Of a stretch of 64,000 bases of DNA, positions 1-9,301 are shown piece after piece. The translations under genes were made by a program, and so were the position numbers. The DNA is from Paenibacillus sp. MBLB1832 (GTDB lineage: Bacteria > Bacillota > Bacilli > Paenibacillales > NBRC-103111), in contig NZ_CP130319.1 in NCBI RefSeq assembly GCF_032271945.1, forward strand, positions 4,545,001 through 4,609,000, given 5' to 3'. Position 1 is the first letter of the stretch, and the number at the start of each line of letters is the position of its first letter. A model generated the notes under the pieces. The model had not been told where the DNA came from. It saw only the letters and a list, made by a program, of their open reading frames with translations, and searched no databases.

Positions 1-87
1 TGCTTCTGCATGATTTGGGAACCACCCCCCTAGGCTAAGTCCTGCTGCTAGTGCCACCACACCAAGTACACGTTTGCATCTTCTCAT
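1..87 (-). CDS. N-terminus of a secreted protein, cut by window edge
   Basis: Reading leftward from an ATG at 87, 29 codons run off the window. They encode a classic signal peptide: a charged start (MRRCKR), a hydrophobic core (VLGVVALAAGLSLGG) and an AEA end typical of a signal peptidase I site. A GGAGGA ribosome binding site lies at 98-103, 10 bases before the ATG. The mature protein is outside the window, so no function can be given. It is downstream of the FAD oxidoreductase gene but separated from it by a perfect hairpin and a cre-like site, so it probably has its own promoter. Confidence 0.7.
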   Translation of the reverse strand, partial: MRRCKRVLGVVALAAGLSLGGWFPNHAEA

Positions 88-110
88 TATAAATTTATCC
101 TCCCTCATTA

Positions 111-126
111 TGGTAACCGTTTTCAA
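111..126 (-). promoter_or_regulatory. cre-like (CcpA) site before the secreted-protein gene
   Basis: On the minus strand the 16 bases TTGAAAACGGTTACCA match the catabolite-response consensus WTGNNARCGNWWWCAW at all positions except one. The site sits just upstream of the ribosome binding site of the gene starting at 87, where a bound repressor would block transcription. The assignment rests on the match alone. Confidence 0.45.
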
Positions 127-140
127 ATTAGTTAGTAATA

Positions 141-180
141 TTCCTGGTTGAAACCCAATTCTATCTGTTTCAACCAGGAA
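141..180 (-). terminator. perfect hairpin after the FAD oxidoreductase gene
   Basis: Fourteen-base perfect arms (141-154 and 167-180) enclose a 12-base loop, 16 bases after the stop codon at 196. There is no strong T run on the minus strand, so it may be an attenuator, an mRNA-stabilising hairpin or a weak terminator. Confidence 0.55.
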
Positions 181-195
181 CTAATCAAACTCATT

Positions 196-1521
196 TTACT
201 TCAATGGTAGTGGGAATGGCTCCACTTCTCCTTCAACAAATTGCCCTCGTAACTGCTGCACATACCGAATGTGGGAGGCTTTGACTTCTCTTACATCCTC
301 CTTGCCTTGAAAGCAATAGAGGGCCGCGGCTATACCCGCTGCTTCCCCAATAGCGCTAACACCTGACATGACTCGATAGGAACCGTGCGCTTCATAGGAG
401 CCGCTAATGCAGCGTGAGCTTAGCAGCAAATTGCAAATCCCTATAGGGATAAGGCTGCGATACGGGATGTGATAGTAGCCTGGATCTGGAATACGAACCA
501 AACTTGCCGCACCGCCGAGCGGGTTGTGCAAATCGATTTCGTAAGCACATGCTGCGACCATATCATCGAATTTTTGAGCGTTAAGGCAATCTTCTGCACT
601 AATTTCATACTCCCCGATGATACGCCTGCCTTCACGAACCCCAAGCTTGGGTGCTACGTAATCCAGTTTGGCGGCAGCAAATGCAGGATGTTGACTTATA
701 GCTTCAAAGAGTTCACGAGCTTGCCTCGTCCCCTCTTCCATCCCATGTGCCACCGTCTCCGGATCGGTAGGATCGACACCCACCACAGCCGTGGAATTAA
801 ACAATATGGAGTTTCCATCTGGATATGGAAAGCATGTTATAGCAGGTCTGGGATTCTGGGTCCGCCCTTCTTCCTTCATCTTTTGGTAGTACGGAAGCAA
901 CTCCATCCGAAGAGAACGAATCCCGTTCCACGTATGAATATTCGGATCCTTGAGCAGTTCCGAATGAAAACCACTTACTCGAAAAGTTGCTGTCGCGGAC
1001 TGCATCCTGCCGTCTTCACGACGTCCCTTTTGATATTCCGCTCCTGCCAAAGCCGATAAATTTCCATCTGCCGTAGCATCAAGAAAGACGGCAGCGCTAA
1101 CCAAGACAGGATTTCCATCTCTTGCAATCTCGACTGACCGGACAGCCCCTTCTTTCACGTCAACCTTGAGCAAGCAGGAAGAGGTCCAGACTGTGATATA
1201 TGATTCTTTAGCCAATAACCGCTCATACGTGGATTTTAATTCGAATTCGTCATACGTGGGAACTCGTTCCTCACTAAAGTGAGAGTAAGCTTCGGGAAAC
1301 AGTTCACGATGAATGCCATTATTAATGGGCCTTCCGTCGAGCGCTCGGAATCGACAAACCAAGGAGACGCTAGAGTAAACTCCTGTGCCTCCAACACCTT
1401 CATTCTGCTCCACGAGCAAGACTCTCTGAAACAACCTTCCTGCGGCCAATGCAGCACAAATCCCTCCGACTCCAGCACCTACGATCACAATGTCATACTG
1501 TTCGTTTTCATTTACATTCAT
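196..1521 (-). CDS. FAD-dependent oxidoreductase
   Basis: A 441-residue cytoplasmic flavoprotein of the FAD-dependent oxidoreductase type common in sugar-utilisation clusters (Pfam FAD_oxidored group). It opens with a Rossmann dinucleotide motif, GAGVGG at residues 15-20, followed by a conserved acidic end of strand two (LLVEQNEG). Near the C-terminus is the second FAD contact, GEAAGIAAAL. The substrate is unknown; related proteins are presumed to oxidise sugars or sugar acids. GGAGG lies 8 bases before the ATG. It is the last gene of the importer operon, 16 bases after the oligogalacturonate-lyase-like gene. A second, divergent member of the same family lies at 61853-63124. Confidence 0.85.
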   Translation of the reverse strand: MNVNENEQYDIVIVGAGVGGICAALAAGRLFQRVLLVEQNEGVGGTGVYSSVSLVCRFRALDGRPINNGIHRELFPEAYSHFSEERVPTYDEFELKSTYERLLAKESYITVWTSSCLLKVDVKEGAVRSVEIARDGNPVLVSAAVFLDATADGNLSALAGAEYQKGRREDGRMQSATATFRVSGFHSELLKDPNIHTWNGIRSLRMELLPYYQKMKEEGRTQNPRPAITCFPYPDGNSILFNSTAVVGVDPTDPETVAHGMEEGTRQARELFEAISQHPAFAAAKLDYVAPKLGVREGRRIIGEYEISAEDCLNAQKFDDMVAACAYEIDLHNPLGGAASLVRIPDPGYYHIPYRSLIPIGICNLLLSSRCISGSYEAHGSYRVMSGVSAIGEAAGIAAALYCFQGKEDVREVKASHIRYVQQLRGQFVEGEVEPFPLPLK

Positions 1522-1537
1522 CTAAATAACCTCCGCC

Positions 1538-2659
1538 TTAAGACGTAGCAGCAATGAGCTGATTGACATCTGTTAACGCTAGGGTAACTGAACCAAGCAC
1601 CGTGGTCGTAGAGCAAATCCAGCGATCCCCTAGGCAAAATTGTGGATGTGGGTCCGTATGGTAGCGTGTACGTTCCGTATATGGCAAATCCGAAACCAAA
1701 TTAATTTCTCTGTTCGTTTTTCGATTATAGAAGGCTACACGGCAGCCATTCTTCCAATCATACGTCCCTATATCCCCGACAACATAAAATTGTGTTGTAT
1801 CTGCATGAGAATGACAGGTCCCATTTGGCCAAATATTTTCTACTTTACCCGAAGCAATATGAATTCGCTCCGTGCCTTTTTCGTAATCCACATACCAGAC
1901 ATACTCTCCGTTCGCGCTCCACCATTCATGCGTTTGCTGCGCAGAGCCGTCCTCACGCAAAGGGAATGCCTTCTCACCACGACGGAGCAACCACATGCGG
2001 TTGTCTGCACTTCCCTTGCTGCCTGTCGAAGCGTCAAACCACCAATCTTGAGCAATTAATTGAAGCTCGCAATCTGTAGGTGAAAATTGTGCGTGGTTAT
2101 AGCAGCGATCGAATTGCTGCCATATCTCTACAGTGCTGCCGTCTACAGCCGCCGCACCCAAGTACCAGTCATGTCCAATTTGAGCATCAACTCCCAGCCA
2201 TTTTCCATCCGCTGATAACGTCAGATGCGTAGATATTCGGTAAGGTTGACGAAAGTTGCTCCATTCGGAGGGAAACGAATTAACCTTGATGACCCCGTCA
2301 GAGGGTCTAGGGCCCCTTTTCCAAAAGTCAAGCCCGGAAATCCAGTAGGCTTCGCCCGTATGGAGGTCTATCATTGGTGATGCGTCAAGAAAATTTGTTT
2401 CCGGATACACCTGAAACGTTCCTTCCACAAAGTCAATAACCGCAAGCATTCTTCCGTAATTCGCCGACCCTGAAGGAGGGTAGGCGACATAGAGCCATAG
2501 GAAACGTCCATCCTCCGTCCAGCTTCGGTTTGTAAAATAGAACGAGGATTGCAAGGGAGCGATTTGTTTAGTCAGCACCCAACTTTGAATACCAGACACT
2601 GGGTCTGTCCAGGAAGTAAAAAGACCTGAGTTACAAATTGTGTCAATCACCAACTCCAC
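1538..2659 (-). CDS. oligogalacturonate lyase-like beta-propeller protein
   Basis: A 373-residue protein without signal peptide. Its layout resembles PL22 oligogalacturonate lyases, cytoplasmic seven-bladed propellers that split unsaturated galacturonate disaccharides using a Mn-binding histidine set. Visible counterparts are NHAQFSP, RMWLL followed by THEWW, a CHSHAD blade, and the C-terminal DPHPQF histidine motif. Overall similarity seems distant, so another substrate is possible. The first candidate start is a GTG at 2659, two bases from the preceding stop. A GTG three codons later (2650) sits better behind an AGGTGG ribosome binding site and may be the true start. It follows the binding-lipoprotein gene directly, so it should be co-transcribed with the importer. 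Confidence 0.65.
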   Translation of the reverse strand: MELVIDTICNSGLFTSWTDPVSGIQSWVLTKQIAPLQSSFYFTNRSWTEDGRFLWLYVAYPPSGSANYGRMLAVIDFVEGTFQVYPETNFLDASPMIDLHTGEAYWISGLDFWKRGPRPSDGVIKVNSFPSEWSNFRQPYRISTHLTLSADGKWLGVDAQIGHDWYLGAAAVDGSTVEIWQQFDRCYNHAQFSPTDCELQLIAQDWWFDASTGSKGSADNRMWLLRRGEKAFPLREDGSAQQTHEWWSANGEYVWYVDYEKGTERIHIASGKVENIWPNGTCHSHADTTQFYVVGDIGTYDWKNGCRVAFYNRKTNREINLVSDLPYTERTRYHTDPHPQFCLGDRWICSTTTVLGSVTLALTDVNQLIAATS

Positions 2660-2661
2660 CT

Positions 2662-4200
2662 CTATTTCTTCAGCTTGGCGTACTGCTCGCTATATTCCGC
2701 AATCATTTTGTCTCCGCCCTGCGCACGCCACTTCTCTACTTCTTTGTTGAAGCCGACCTCATCGAGGTTGCCCAGAATGAATTTCACTCGAGCATCAGAG
2801 ATGATTTTATTCAGCTCCGTACCCTTCTCAACAGCGGTCTGCGAGATTAATGGCTCTACAGGATTAGATACAGCAATCGCTTGATTATCCTTCATCATCG
2901 TACGGAACTTGTTATCCGCGGCTCCCTTTCCTTTCCAGATCATTAGGGAACCATCATATGAAGGAAGCTGCTTTATTGGAGAAACATCGTTCGTATAAGC
3001 AGTTTGATCGGAAATAGCAGGCTCTCCGTTAGCATCCTTTTTAAAGTGCATATTTTCTATTCCCCATGTCCAGGTCGACAACATCTCATCGCTCACTAGC
3101 TTATCGAAAAATTCGAGTACTTGCTTCAGCTCGGCTTCGCTCTTTACTGTAGATTTCGGAAACAGGAACATTCCGTTGTAACCCGATGTAGCAAAGACAC
3201 GTTCTCCCTTTGGCCCCTGAATCTTGGACAGAATATCTAATTTGGCATTGGGATTGACTTTTTTCAGTTCATTCCCCCCGGTAATAATGAAATCTAACGT
3301 ATTAAACACCATTCCAGCCTTGCCTTGGTAAAACTGCTCATTCTGCTTGCTGGTCTTAGTAGCTGCAAAATCAAGATTAATTAACTTCTCATCGTAGAGC
3401 TTCTTGTAAAACTTCATGGCATCCATGTTTTCCTTGGTCGTCCACATCGGCACAGCTTTACCGTTTTGAAACTCCCACTGGTTTGCGGCACCAAAGAAGG
3501 AAGCAATCGTCGGGAATCCGGACAAGCCCGTTGCGGCAGCACCTGATGCAGAATCCTCTGCCTCAACTAGACCGATGGTATCGTTTTTTCCGTTCTTGTC
3601 GGGATCGTTTAGAGTAAACGATTTAATTACGTTGTAGAGCTCGTCTATCGTCTTTGGTTGTGCAAGTCCCAAATTTTCTAACCAATCCTGACGGAAGGAA
3701 ACCCCTTGACGAGCCAGTGCACGCGCTCTGTACAATCCATATACTTTTCCATCTACCGACACATTGTTCAGAACTGCTTCATTGGCATTGTATTTGGCCA
3801 GGTTAGGGTAGGACTTAAGCAAGGGTCCGATTTCCCAAAACATACCCGATCGCTCCGCATTAATAATCGAGGAAGATTTACTGTCAAGCACCATCAGTAC
3901 CTTTGGCAAATCATTGGAGGCAATGGAGACATTAATTTTGTCATTGTATGCGGAGGCCGGAATCCAGGTTATATTGAGCTTGGTGTTAGTCAACTCTTCA
4001 ATTTTCCTAACAATAGGATTGTCCGTTTTGGGTGGCTCGGGTGTATTGTACCAGTTCATCATGCTCACGGTCAGCGGCCCTTTGGGTGTCTCCTGAGATT
4101 TAGCTGGTTTTTCCCCTTGACTGCCACAGGCAGCAAGAACAGAAGTCAACAAGATCATGGATGTTGTTGATAACAGAAGTTTTTGGGATATACGTTTCAT
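2662..4200 (-). CDS. sugar ABC transporter substrate-binding lipoprotein (LplA-type)
   Basis: A 512-residue lipoprotein that captures a sugar or oligosaccharide outside the membrane for the two permeases encoded just before it. The N-terminus has a charged start, a hydrophobic stretch and a lipobox, LAAC, with the lipidated cysteine at residue 25. The mature part opens with MMNWYNTPEPPKTDNP, typical of the large (about 500-residue) family-1 binding proteins that pair with LplB/LplC permeases in Paenibacillus. GAGGAGG at 4211-4217 sets the start. Ligand unknown; the neighbouring oligogalacturonate-lyase-like gene hints at a pectic oligosaccharide. Confidence 0.9.
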   Translation of the reverse strand: MKRISQKLLLSTTSMILLTSVLAACGSQGEKPAKSQETPKGPLTVSMMNWYNTPEPPKTDNPIVRKIEELTNTKLNITWIPASAYNDKINVSIASNDLPKVLMVLDSKSSSIINAERSGMFWEIGPLLKSYPNLAKYNANEAVLNNVSVDGKVYGLYRARALARQGVSFRQDWLENLGLAQPKTIDELYNVIKSFTLNDPDKNGKNDTIGLVEAEDSASGAAATGLSGFPTIASFFGAANQWEFQNGKAVPMWTTKENMDAMKFYKKLYDEKLINLDFAATKTSKQNEQFYQGKAGMVFNTLDFIITGGNELKKVNPNAKLDILSKIQGPKGERVFATSGYNGMFLFPKSTVKSEAELKQVLEFFDKLVSDEMLSTWTWGIENMHFKKDANGEPAISDQTAYTNDVSPIKQLPSYDGSLMIWKGKGAADNKFRTMMKDNQAIAVSNPVEPLISQTAVEKGTELNKIISDARVKFILGNLDEVGFNKEVEKWRAQGGDKMIAEYSEQYAKLKK

Positions 4201-4231
4201 TTTTTAAAATCCTCCTCGATTGTTATATGAA

Positions 4232-5101
4232 TTAGCCCTTCACAGAGCCCACTAAAACCCCTTTGGCAAAATGCTTTTGCAGGAAAGGATACACCGATAA
4301 GATTGGCAGTGTTGAAACGACGATAACCGCCATATTGATAATTTTAGACGGCGGAGGCGGTGCTTCGCTCATGTCGGCCAAGCCTTTCTCCGAAAGAATG
4401 ACAATCTGGCGCAACAGCACCTGGATAGGCCATTTTGACGAATCGTTCATGTAGAGAATAGCGCTAAGAAATGTGTTCCAATGTCCTACCGCGTAAAACA
4501 AACCGAATGTTGCTATTGCCGGCATGGAAAGAGGAAGGACGATTCGGAAGAGTACACCTACATCATTGCAACCATCCATTTTGGCCGATTCCTCCAGACC
4601 GTCCGGGAGGCTCATGAAGAAATTGCGTATGATAATGAGATTGAATGCGCTAATAGCAGTCGGCAGAATGAGCGACCAGTAACTATTCGTAAGGTGCAAC
4701 CCTTTTACAATAAGAAAGGTAGGGACAATCCCCGCATTAAACACCATCGTAAAGACGATCAATAGCATAACAATACGGTGACCGTAAAGGTCCTTGCGTG
4801 CTAACGGGTACGCCATCAACACAGTGAGCAGTAGATTGACCAGCGTTCCAATTACCGTAATTCCTATTGTAACTCCTAGACTATGAAGCAGAACTGGCGT
4901 GGAAAAAATATACTTGTACCCAGTTAAAGAAAACGCTGTGGGGACCAGCATAAAGCTCTTTGCCAAGACTTCCTGCTCCGTAGCGAAGGAAATTAACACA
5001 ATGTAAATAAAGGGAAGGAACATGACAGCGGCCACCAGGCTCAATCCCGTATAATTGATCGCTTCAAACAATTGATCTTTCCAGCTTTGTTCCATTTTCA
5101 T
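4232..5101 (-). CDS. sugar ABC transporter permease (LplC/YtcP-type)
   Basis: An inner-membrane permease of about 289 residues with six predicted membrane segments, the CUT1-type partner of the permease encoded upstream. The cytoplasmic ATPase-contact (EAA) loop is clear: EESAKMDGCNDVGVLFRIVLP. The C-terminus, FAKGVLVGSVKG, is the usual ending of this subfamily. Two starts are possible: a TTG at 5107 overlapping the previous stop, or the ATG at 5101, preferred because AAGGAG lies about 10 bases ahead of it. No ATPase gene is present nearby; Firmicutes often use a shared MsmX-type ATPase for such importers. Confidence 0.9.
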   Translation of the reverse strand: MKMEQSWKDQLFEAINYTGLSLVAAVMFLPFIYIVLISFATEQEVLAKSFMLVPTAFSLTGYKYIFSTPVLLHSLGVTIGITVIGTLVNLLLTVLMAYPLARKDLYGHRIVMLLIVFTMVFNAGIVPTFLIVKGLHLTNSYWSLILPTAISAFNLIIIRNFFMSLPDGLEESAKMDGCNDVGVLFRIVLPLSMPAIATFGLFYAVGHWNTFLSAILYMNDSSKWPIQVLLRQIVILSEKGLADMSEAPPPPSKIINMAVIVVSTLPILSVYPFLQKHFAKGVLVGSVKG

Positions 5102-5103
5102 GG

Positions 5104-6063
5104 TCAATATACTCCTTCCTCTCCAAATTTTTTGGCCAGCCGATTGGACCCTATAATTAATAGAAATCCAACAAGCGACTTGAATAAGCCTACGGTTGTG
5201 CTGAAACTGAACTGTCCTTGTGTGATGCCCGCTGTGTAAACATACGTATCAAACACTTCTCCAACCTCGCGGTTCATGGCATTCAGCATTAAGAAAATTT
5301 GCTCAAATCCCGTATCCAGAAACGTGCCTAAACGTAAGATAAACAGAATAACGATCGTTGAGCGAATGGCAGGCAATGTTACATGCCACAGCTGCCGAAG
5401 CCTTCCAGCTCCATCCATTCGGGCAGCTTCATACAACTGGGGGTCAACTCCCGCCAAAGCCGCAAGAAAAATAATGGTGCCCCAGCCTGTCTCTTTCCAG
5501 ATGACTTCCGAGGTAATCATCGTACGGAACCAATCAGCGCTAACTAGAAAATTTATTTTCTGTCCGCCAAAAGCAGCGATGGCTTCGTTAACCAGTCCTC
5601 CATCCACCGTAAAGAATGTATATGCAATTCCGACAACAACAACCCAGGATACAAAGTGGGGAACGTAAATGACCGTCTGCACAAATCGCTTGAACTTCTC
5701 ATTTCTCGCTTCGTTAAGCAACAAAGCCAAAGCAATCGGCGCCGGAAAAAAGAATAGAATGTTATATCCCGCCAGAATCAATGTGTTCTTGAGCAGCATC
5801 CAAAACACGGGATCATGAAACAACCTTTGGAAATGCTTCAGCCCCACCCACTTACTTCCAAAAAAACCCAGAAACGGCTGGTAGTCCTTAAAAGCTAACA
5901 GCAGCCCCCACATTGGGACATATTTGAAAATCAGAAAGTACAATAACCCCGGGAGTAACATCAAGTACAACCATCGATCCTTATAAATACGCAAGCGTAT
6001 TCGTGTTCTTCCTGATACAAGTTCCGCTCGGGACACAGAAAGCTTATCTTCCACAAAATGCAT
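5104..6063 (-). CDS. sugar ABC transporter permease (LplB-type)
   Basis: A 319-residue inner-membrane permease with six predicted membrane segments (the first around WLYLMLLPGLLYFLIF) and a clear EAA loop, YEAARMDGAGRLRQLWHVTLP. It should form a heterodimer with the product of the next gene. The open frame extends to 6087, but the ATG at 6063 has GGAG seven bases ahead and gives an N-terminus like that of relatives, so it is chosen. It is the first gene of the importer operon; the AraC regulator gene lies 350 bases upstream on the same strand. Confidence 0.9.
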   Translation of the reverse strand: MHFVEDKLSVSRAELVSGRTRIRLRIYKDRWLYLMLLPGLLYFLIFKYVPMWGLLLAFKDYQPFLGFFGSKWVGLKHFQRLFHDPVFWMLLKNTLILAGYNILFFFPAPIALALLLNEARNEKFKRFVQTVIYVPHFVSWVVVVGIAYTFFTVDGGLVNEAIAAFGGQKINFLVSADWFRTMITSEVIWKETGWGTIIFLAALAGVDPQLYEAARMDGAGRLRQLWHVTLPAIRSTIVILFILRLGTFLDTGFEQIFLMLNAMNREVGEVFDTYVYTAGITQGQFSFSTTVGLFKSLVGFLLIIGSNRLAKKFGEEGVY

Positions 6064-6382
6064 ATATCCACTCCACCTCGTTATCATGATTGCCTTACTT
6101 GGTTGTCTTCACGATAAGTCAGACGGAGCTGCAAGTCTATAATCCGAGGATAATCTTTAGCACTTGGATCCTCGATTAAGGCTTTATAATCTTATTATCG
6201 TGCCTCAATAATCTTTAGAAATGAGCAGTAAGGCGCAAATTTCGGACTGGCATCCTGTCTACTAATATTGGATTTGGATTTATTGGATCATAGAGAACTA
6301 TGCTAAGCACATAATACGCCCGTTAAGACCTCAGGTATCCATACCATGATCATGATCGGCGTGTTTACGACAGCTAATGCAA
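6064..6382. other. intergenic region, no gene seen
   Basis: About 320 bases between the AraC regulator and the first permease gene. No convincing open frame was found on either strand and no well-spaced -35/-10 pair. It must hold the importer promoter and is the likely target of the adjacent AraC-type regulator. Confidence 0.4.
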
Positions 6383-6406
6383 GAGGCTGCCCACCGGGGC
6401 AGCCTC
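6383..6406 (-). terminator. hairpin terminator after the AraC regulator
   Basis: Ten-base G+C-rich perfect arms (6383-6392 and 6397-6406) with a 4-base loop lie just after the stop of the AraC regulator gene. The T run is poor, but position and stem strength suit a terminator that insulates the importer operon. Confidence 0.6.
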
Positions 6407-6414
6407 CTCTCTGT

Positions 6415-8688
6415 TCATTTAGTAAATCGATCACGGTATTGTCCCGGGGTCATCCCCTCCATTTTGCGAAAAAAACGAATGAAGTTCTGAGGATTGGTAT
6501 ACGTTAATCGTTCGGCAATCTGTATAATCTTCATGTCTGTCTCTACAAGCCACTCTTTGGCTTTGGTCAATCTGTAGCTCTGTAAGTATTCACTGAAACT
6601 GATTCCCTTCTCCTTGCTGAAGAGCGGACCCAGGTGATTTGGGTGATAATGAAGCAGCGCAGCGCAACCCTCCAAAGTAATTTCTGTGTCGTAGCCATTG
6701 TGAATCATCTCCACAACTTGATCAGAGATTTGTTTCGCATGCGACCTGCGCTGATCCTCCAGCTTGCTTACAATGGGTGCAATAACCGTTTCCAGAAACC
6801 AGCTCTTCACTTCTTCCTGTGAGTTCAGCTCAAGGACCTTATCTAACAATCCCTTCTCCCTCTCATGAGCAGTCTCAGACTCCGCTTGACCATCCTCAGG
6901 GACCAACTCCATTAAAGTAGAATAGAGCCTTACTAGAGAGAGGTGATATTGACGCCAGTCTGCTTTTCGTTCAAATATAAAAGTTATGCACCTTTCCAGT
7001 TCCTCCACTGCTTTAGTCAAGTCGGCAACTTTTACCGCGTCATATAGCTCCTTGGCTGCTCGTTCAGGATATATACCTGCCACAGCCCCACCAGGATTTA
7101 CATCTTCAAAAAACAAGATAGATTGAATTCCAGTCCGAATTCTGTACCGTAGAGCTTCCAACGCTTCATTAACGGAAAAGTTTGCATCCTGCAGCCTTCT
7201 ACGAGGCTTACTAACTCCAATGCTAACAGGCAGCCCTAAATATTCTTTTGCTGCAACTTGAATCTGTTCTGTCAATCGAAGGAATCTTTGTCTCCATTCA
7301 GTGTCTTGGCCCTCCGAAATCCCCATACCTTTAACAATTGTTACCTGTGAATGCTCTGATAACACCGGTTCTAGCCGTTCTTGTCGTGGAATCAGCTCAC
7401 CTACAATATTTTGAAGGGCAAAAAGAAGTAAATCTCTATCCTTTTCCTCATAGCGGGTTCCTTCTAAAGTATCAATTTGAATAGCGAGGACAGTATGAGA
7501 GCTCCAATCCGTTGGGTATCCGTATTCTTGCAACTTAGCTGCAACCTCTGAATCTTTCTCTCCTCCTTGTAAAAGCTTTAGAACAAAAAATTGCTTTAAT
7601 TCCCTGACTTGTCCTTTTACTTGCTCAGCTAACTGGAACTGCTTCTGCGACATGACTTGATAGCGGTTACCGATAAATACGAACTCATCCATATATTTTT
7701 CAGAAGGGGCATTCGGCTCCGCTGTGCTCATAAAGTTTGCCACAAGCTGCTGAAGAGGACGATAGAATTGACGAGAACCTAGTAAGGCCAGTCCTCCAGT
7801 CACTAGCAGTAATAAAAGGCATGTAGCAACCGTAATTAATCCCATGGCTCGAGATTCTGATGTTAAATCCGAAACAGATGATGCGGAAACGTAAGTCCAA
7901 CCGTTGTAGGCCGACTTTTTATAAATAATACTTATCTCCTCCCCACTTGCCTTAAGGTTGAATTGCCCTTCTTCCCCTCTTTGGAAGTTCATCTGTGGAA
8001 GCAGCAGTGAAAGAAGCGAATTCGGGCTAGTATCATTCGAGATAAGCCTGTTCTCAGTGTCAAGAACACCAATGCGGCCCGCCCCTTGTTTAGTAAGGAG
8101 GAGTTTTGACAGATCCTCAAATGAAACCGTTACAACCGCCATGCCATTTGCTTGAAGTGAGTTAAGAGGTATCTTCTTGATAAGATGGAGATTGGATGAT
8201 TCCAGGGACGTTCCTACTTCAGTCACCCACGTAGAAGATAGCGGCAATGAAGTATAACCAAGCAGACGGTCCATTCCTCGATTTTCGTCAAAAGTGAAAA
8301 TATTAGTGTTATCGATACCCCATTCGCCTTTTAAATTAAGCACTGTCATATTACGTATCGACAGCTCAAAAATCTGACTTCGAACCATAGCTTGATACAT
8401 TTCGTTATAGAGAGGATAATCTTCCCTGCGATAAGGTAAGCTCATTGCGTTGACAACCAAAGGCGAACTAATTAACTGTGTAACGGAATGATCCAAAGTC
8501 TTTAACATTTGTTCCACTCTCAGCTGAGTCTGCTGAAGGGTCTGCATGTTCGCTTCGTTCACTTTACTTTGCAGTGTCGCCGATCCTTGTACATAAGAGA
8601 ACAGGCTCACCACCATTACAGGTAATGAGCCGAGCAAGAGACTGAAAATAAACAAACGGATAAAATAAGGACTACTCTGTTTCTTCAT
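6415..8688 (-). CDS. membrane-anchored AraC-family regulator
   Basis: A 757-residue one-component sensor-regulator. A membrane segment lies near residues 8-30 (FIFSLLLGSLPVMVVSLFS), then an extracellular sensing region of about 250 residues, a second membrane segment (VATCLLLLLVTGGLALL) and a cytoplasmic linker. The last 100 residues are an AraC DNA-binding domain with two helix-turn-helix units ending in PQNFIRFFRKMEGMTPGQYR. The open frame extends upstream to 8721, but the ATG at 8688 is preceded by GGGAGGA at 8693-8699. Such regulators normally sit beside, and activate, the importer operon that follows; that role is inferred here. Confidence 0.88.
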   Translation of the reverse strand: MKKQSSPYFIRLFIFSLLLGSLPVMVVSLFSYVQGSATLQSKVNEANMQTLQQTQLRVEQMLKTLDHSVTQLISSPLVVNAMSLPYRREDYPLYNEMYQAMVRSQIFELSIRNMTVLNLKGEWGIDNTNIFTFDENRGMDRLLGYTSLPLSSTWVTEVGTSLESSNLHLIKKIPLNSLQANGMAVVTVSFEDLSKLLLTKQGAGRIGVLDTENRLISNDTSPNSLLSLLLPQMNFQRGEEGQFNLKASGEEISIIYKKSAYNGWTYVSASSVSDLTSESRAMGLITVATCLLLLLVTGGLALLGSRQFYRPLQQLVANFMSTAEPNAPSEKYMDEFVFIGNRYQVMSQKQFQLAEQVKGQVRELKQFFVLKLLQGGEKDSEVAAKLQEYGYPTDWSSHTVLAIQIDTLEGTRYEEKDRDLLLFALQNIVGELIPRQERLEPVLSEHSQVTIVKGMGISEGQDTEWRQRFLRLTEQIQVAAKEYLGLPVSIGVSKPRRRLQDANFSVNEALEALRYRIRTGIQSILFFEDVNPGGAVAGIYPERAAKELYDAVKVADLTKAVEELERCITFIFERKADWRQYHLSLVRLYSTLMELVPEDGQAESETAHEREKGLLDKVLELNSQEEVKSWFLETVIAPIVSKLEDQRRSHAKQISDQVVEMIHNGYDTEITLEGCAALLHYHPNHLGPLFSKEKGISFSEYLQSYRLTKAKEWLVETDMKIIQIAERLTYTNPQNFIRFFRKMEGMTPGQYRDRFTK

Positions 8689-8878
8689 AACGTCCTCCCG
8701 AATTTTGTAGGTGTTCTCCAATTATAAAGAGTACTGGCAGAGGTCGTCTATAATCAAGCATAATCATTTGGTAAGATGGGAGGAAAGCGGGGCTTGTCAC
8801 TGGACTCCGATGGTGAAAGCCAGCTAATTTACATGAACACACTGTTGAAACAGAAAGATAATTGTGATGGAGTAGTGA

Positions 8879-9025
8879 TTAATGATCGTTTGGCCACTGT
8901 CGAATAAATTTCAAAACATCAGCGACGTGTTTCGCTACCTTCACTTTACGTCACTCCTTAACTAACACTCCATTCTTATCAATTAAAAAGCTTGACCGCT
9001 CGATACCGTTTCGGCCGTGACCTTG
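8879..9025 (-). pseudogene. bcp: C-terminal remnant of a Bcp-type peroxiredoxin
   Basis: On the minus strand the peptide GIERSSFLIDKNGVLVKE, then an in-frame TGA, then RKVKVAKHVADVLKFIRQ matches the C-terminal end of thiol peroxidase Bcp (GIxRSTFxIDxxGxxxxxWRxVKVxGHxxxVL). The TGA sits exactly where the family has tryptophan (TGG), and the frame ends at a normal TAA. The catalytic N-terminal half is absent and the fragment abuts an eda fragment on the opposite strand. It is a dead gene piece; the upper boundary is approximate. Confidence 0.75.
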
Positions 9026-9055
9026 GTATGTGCCTGCCGCTGGCTGAGCTCGCTG

Positions 9056-9190
9056 AGCAACCTCGGCGAGTGGATCCAGGCTGGCGCAGTAGCCGTCGGC
9101 ATCGGCTCCGATTTGACAAGCGAAGCAGTCAAAACAGGCAACTACAGCCTTGTTGCCAAGAAGGCTGCCCAATATATCGAGGCCACATAG
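9056..9190 (+). pseudogene. eda: C-terminal remnant of KDPG aldolase
   Basis: Forty-four codons and a TAG read NLGEWIQAGAVAVGIGSDL followed by TSEAVKTGNYSLVAKKAAQYIEAT. This is the C-terminal end of 2-keto-3-deoxy-6-phosphogluconate aldolase; the GAVAVGIGSDL phosphate-binding segment is diagnostic. The upstream 160 or so residues are missing, replaced by the opposed bcp fragment. In a working cluster, eda would finish uronate or sugar-acid breakdown, so its loss means that step must be encoded elsewhere. Confidence 0.8.
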
Positions 9191-9301
9191 AATGCATGTA
9201 GGAATATATTTCCTAAAATTCTTAATGGATTCGAGCAGTATGACAAAATCCCTCATCTGAGGTTCAATATAGTCACGAATGAGTCATAATGCACACTTTA
9301 T

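Noticed and set aside
141..180. Riboswitch or T-box before the secreted-protein gene
   Set aside because: It is a simple perfect hairpin without further conserved structure or specifier-like elements.
8951..9256. A 101-codon minus-strand open frame
   Set aside because: Only its end encodes a recognisable (Bcp) peptide; the rest is antisense to the clear eda fragment, so it is a chance joining of two remnants, not a gene.
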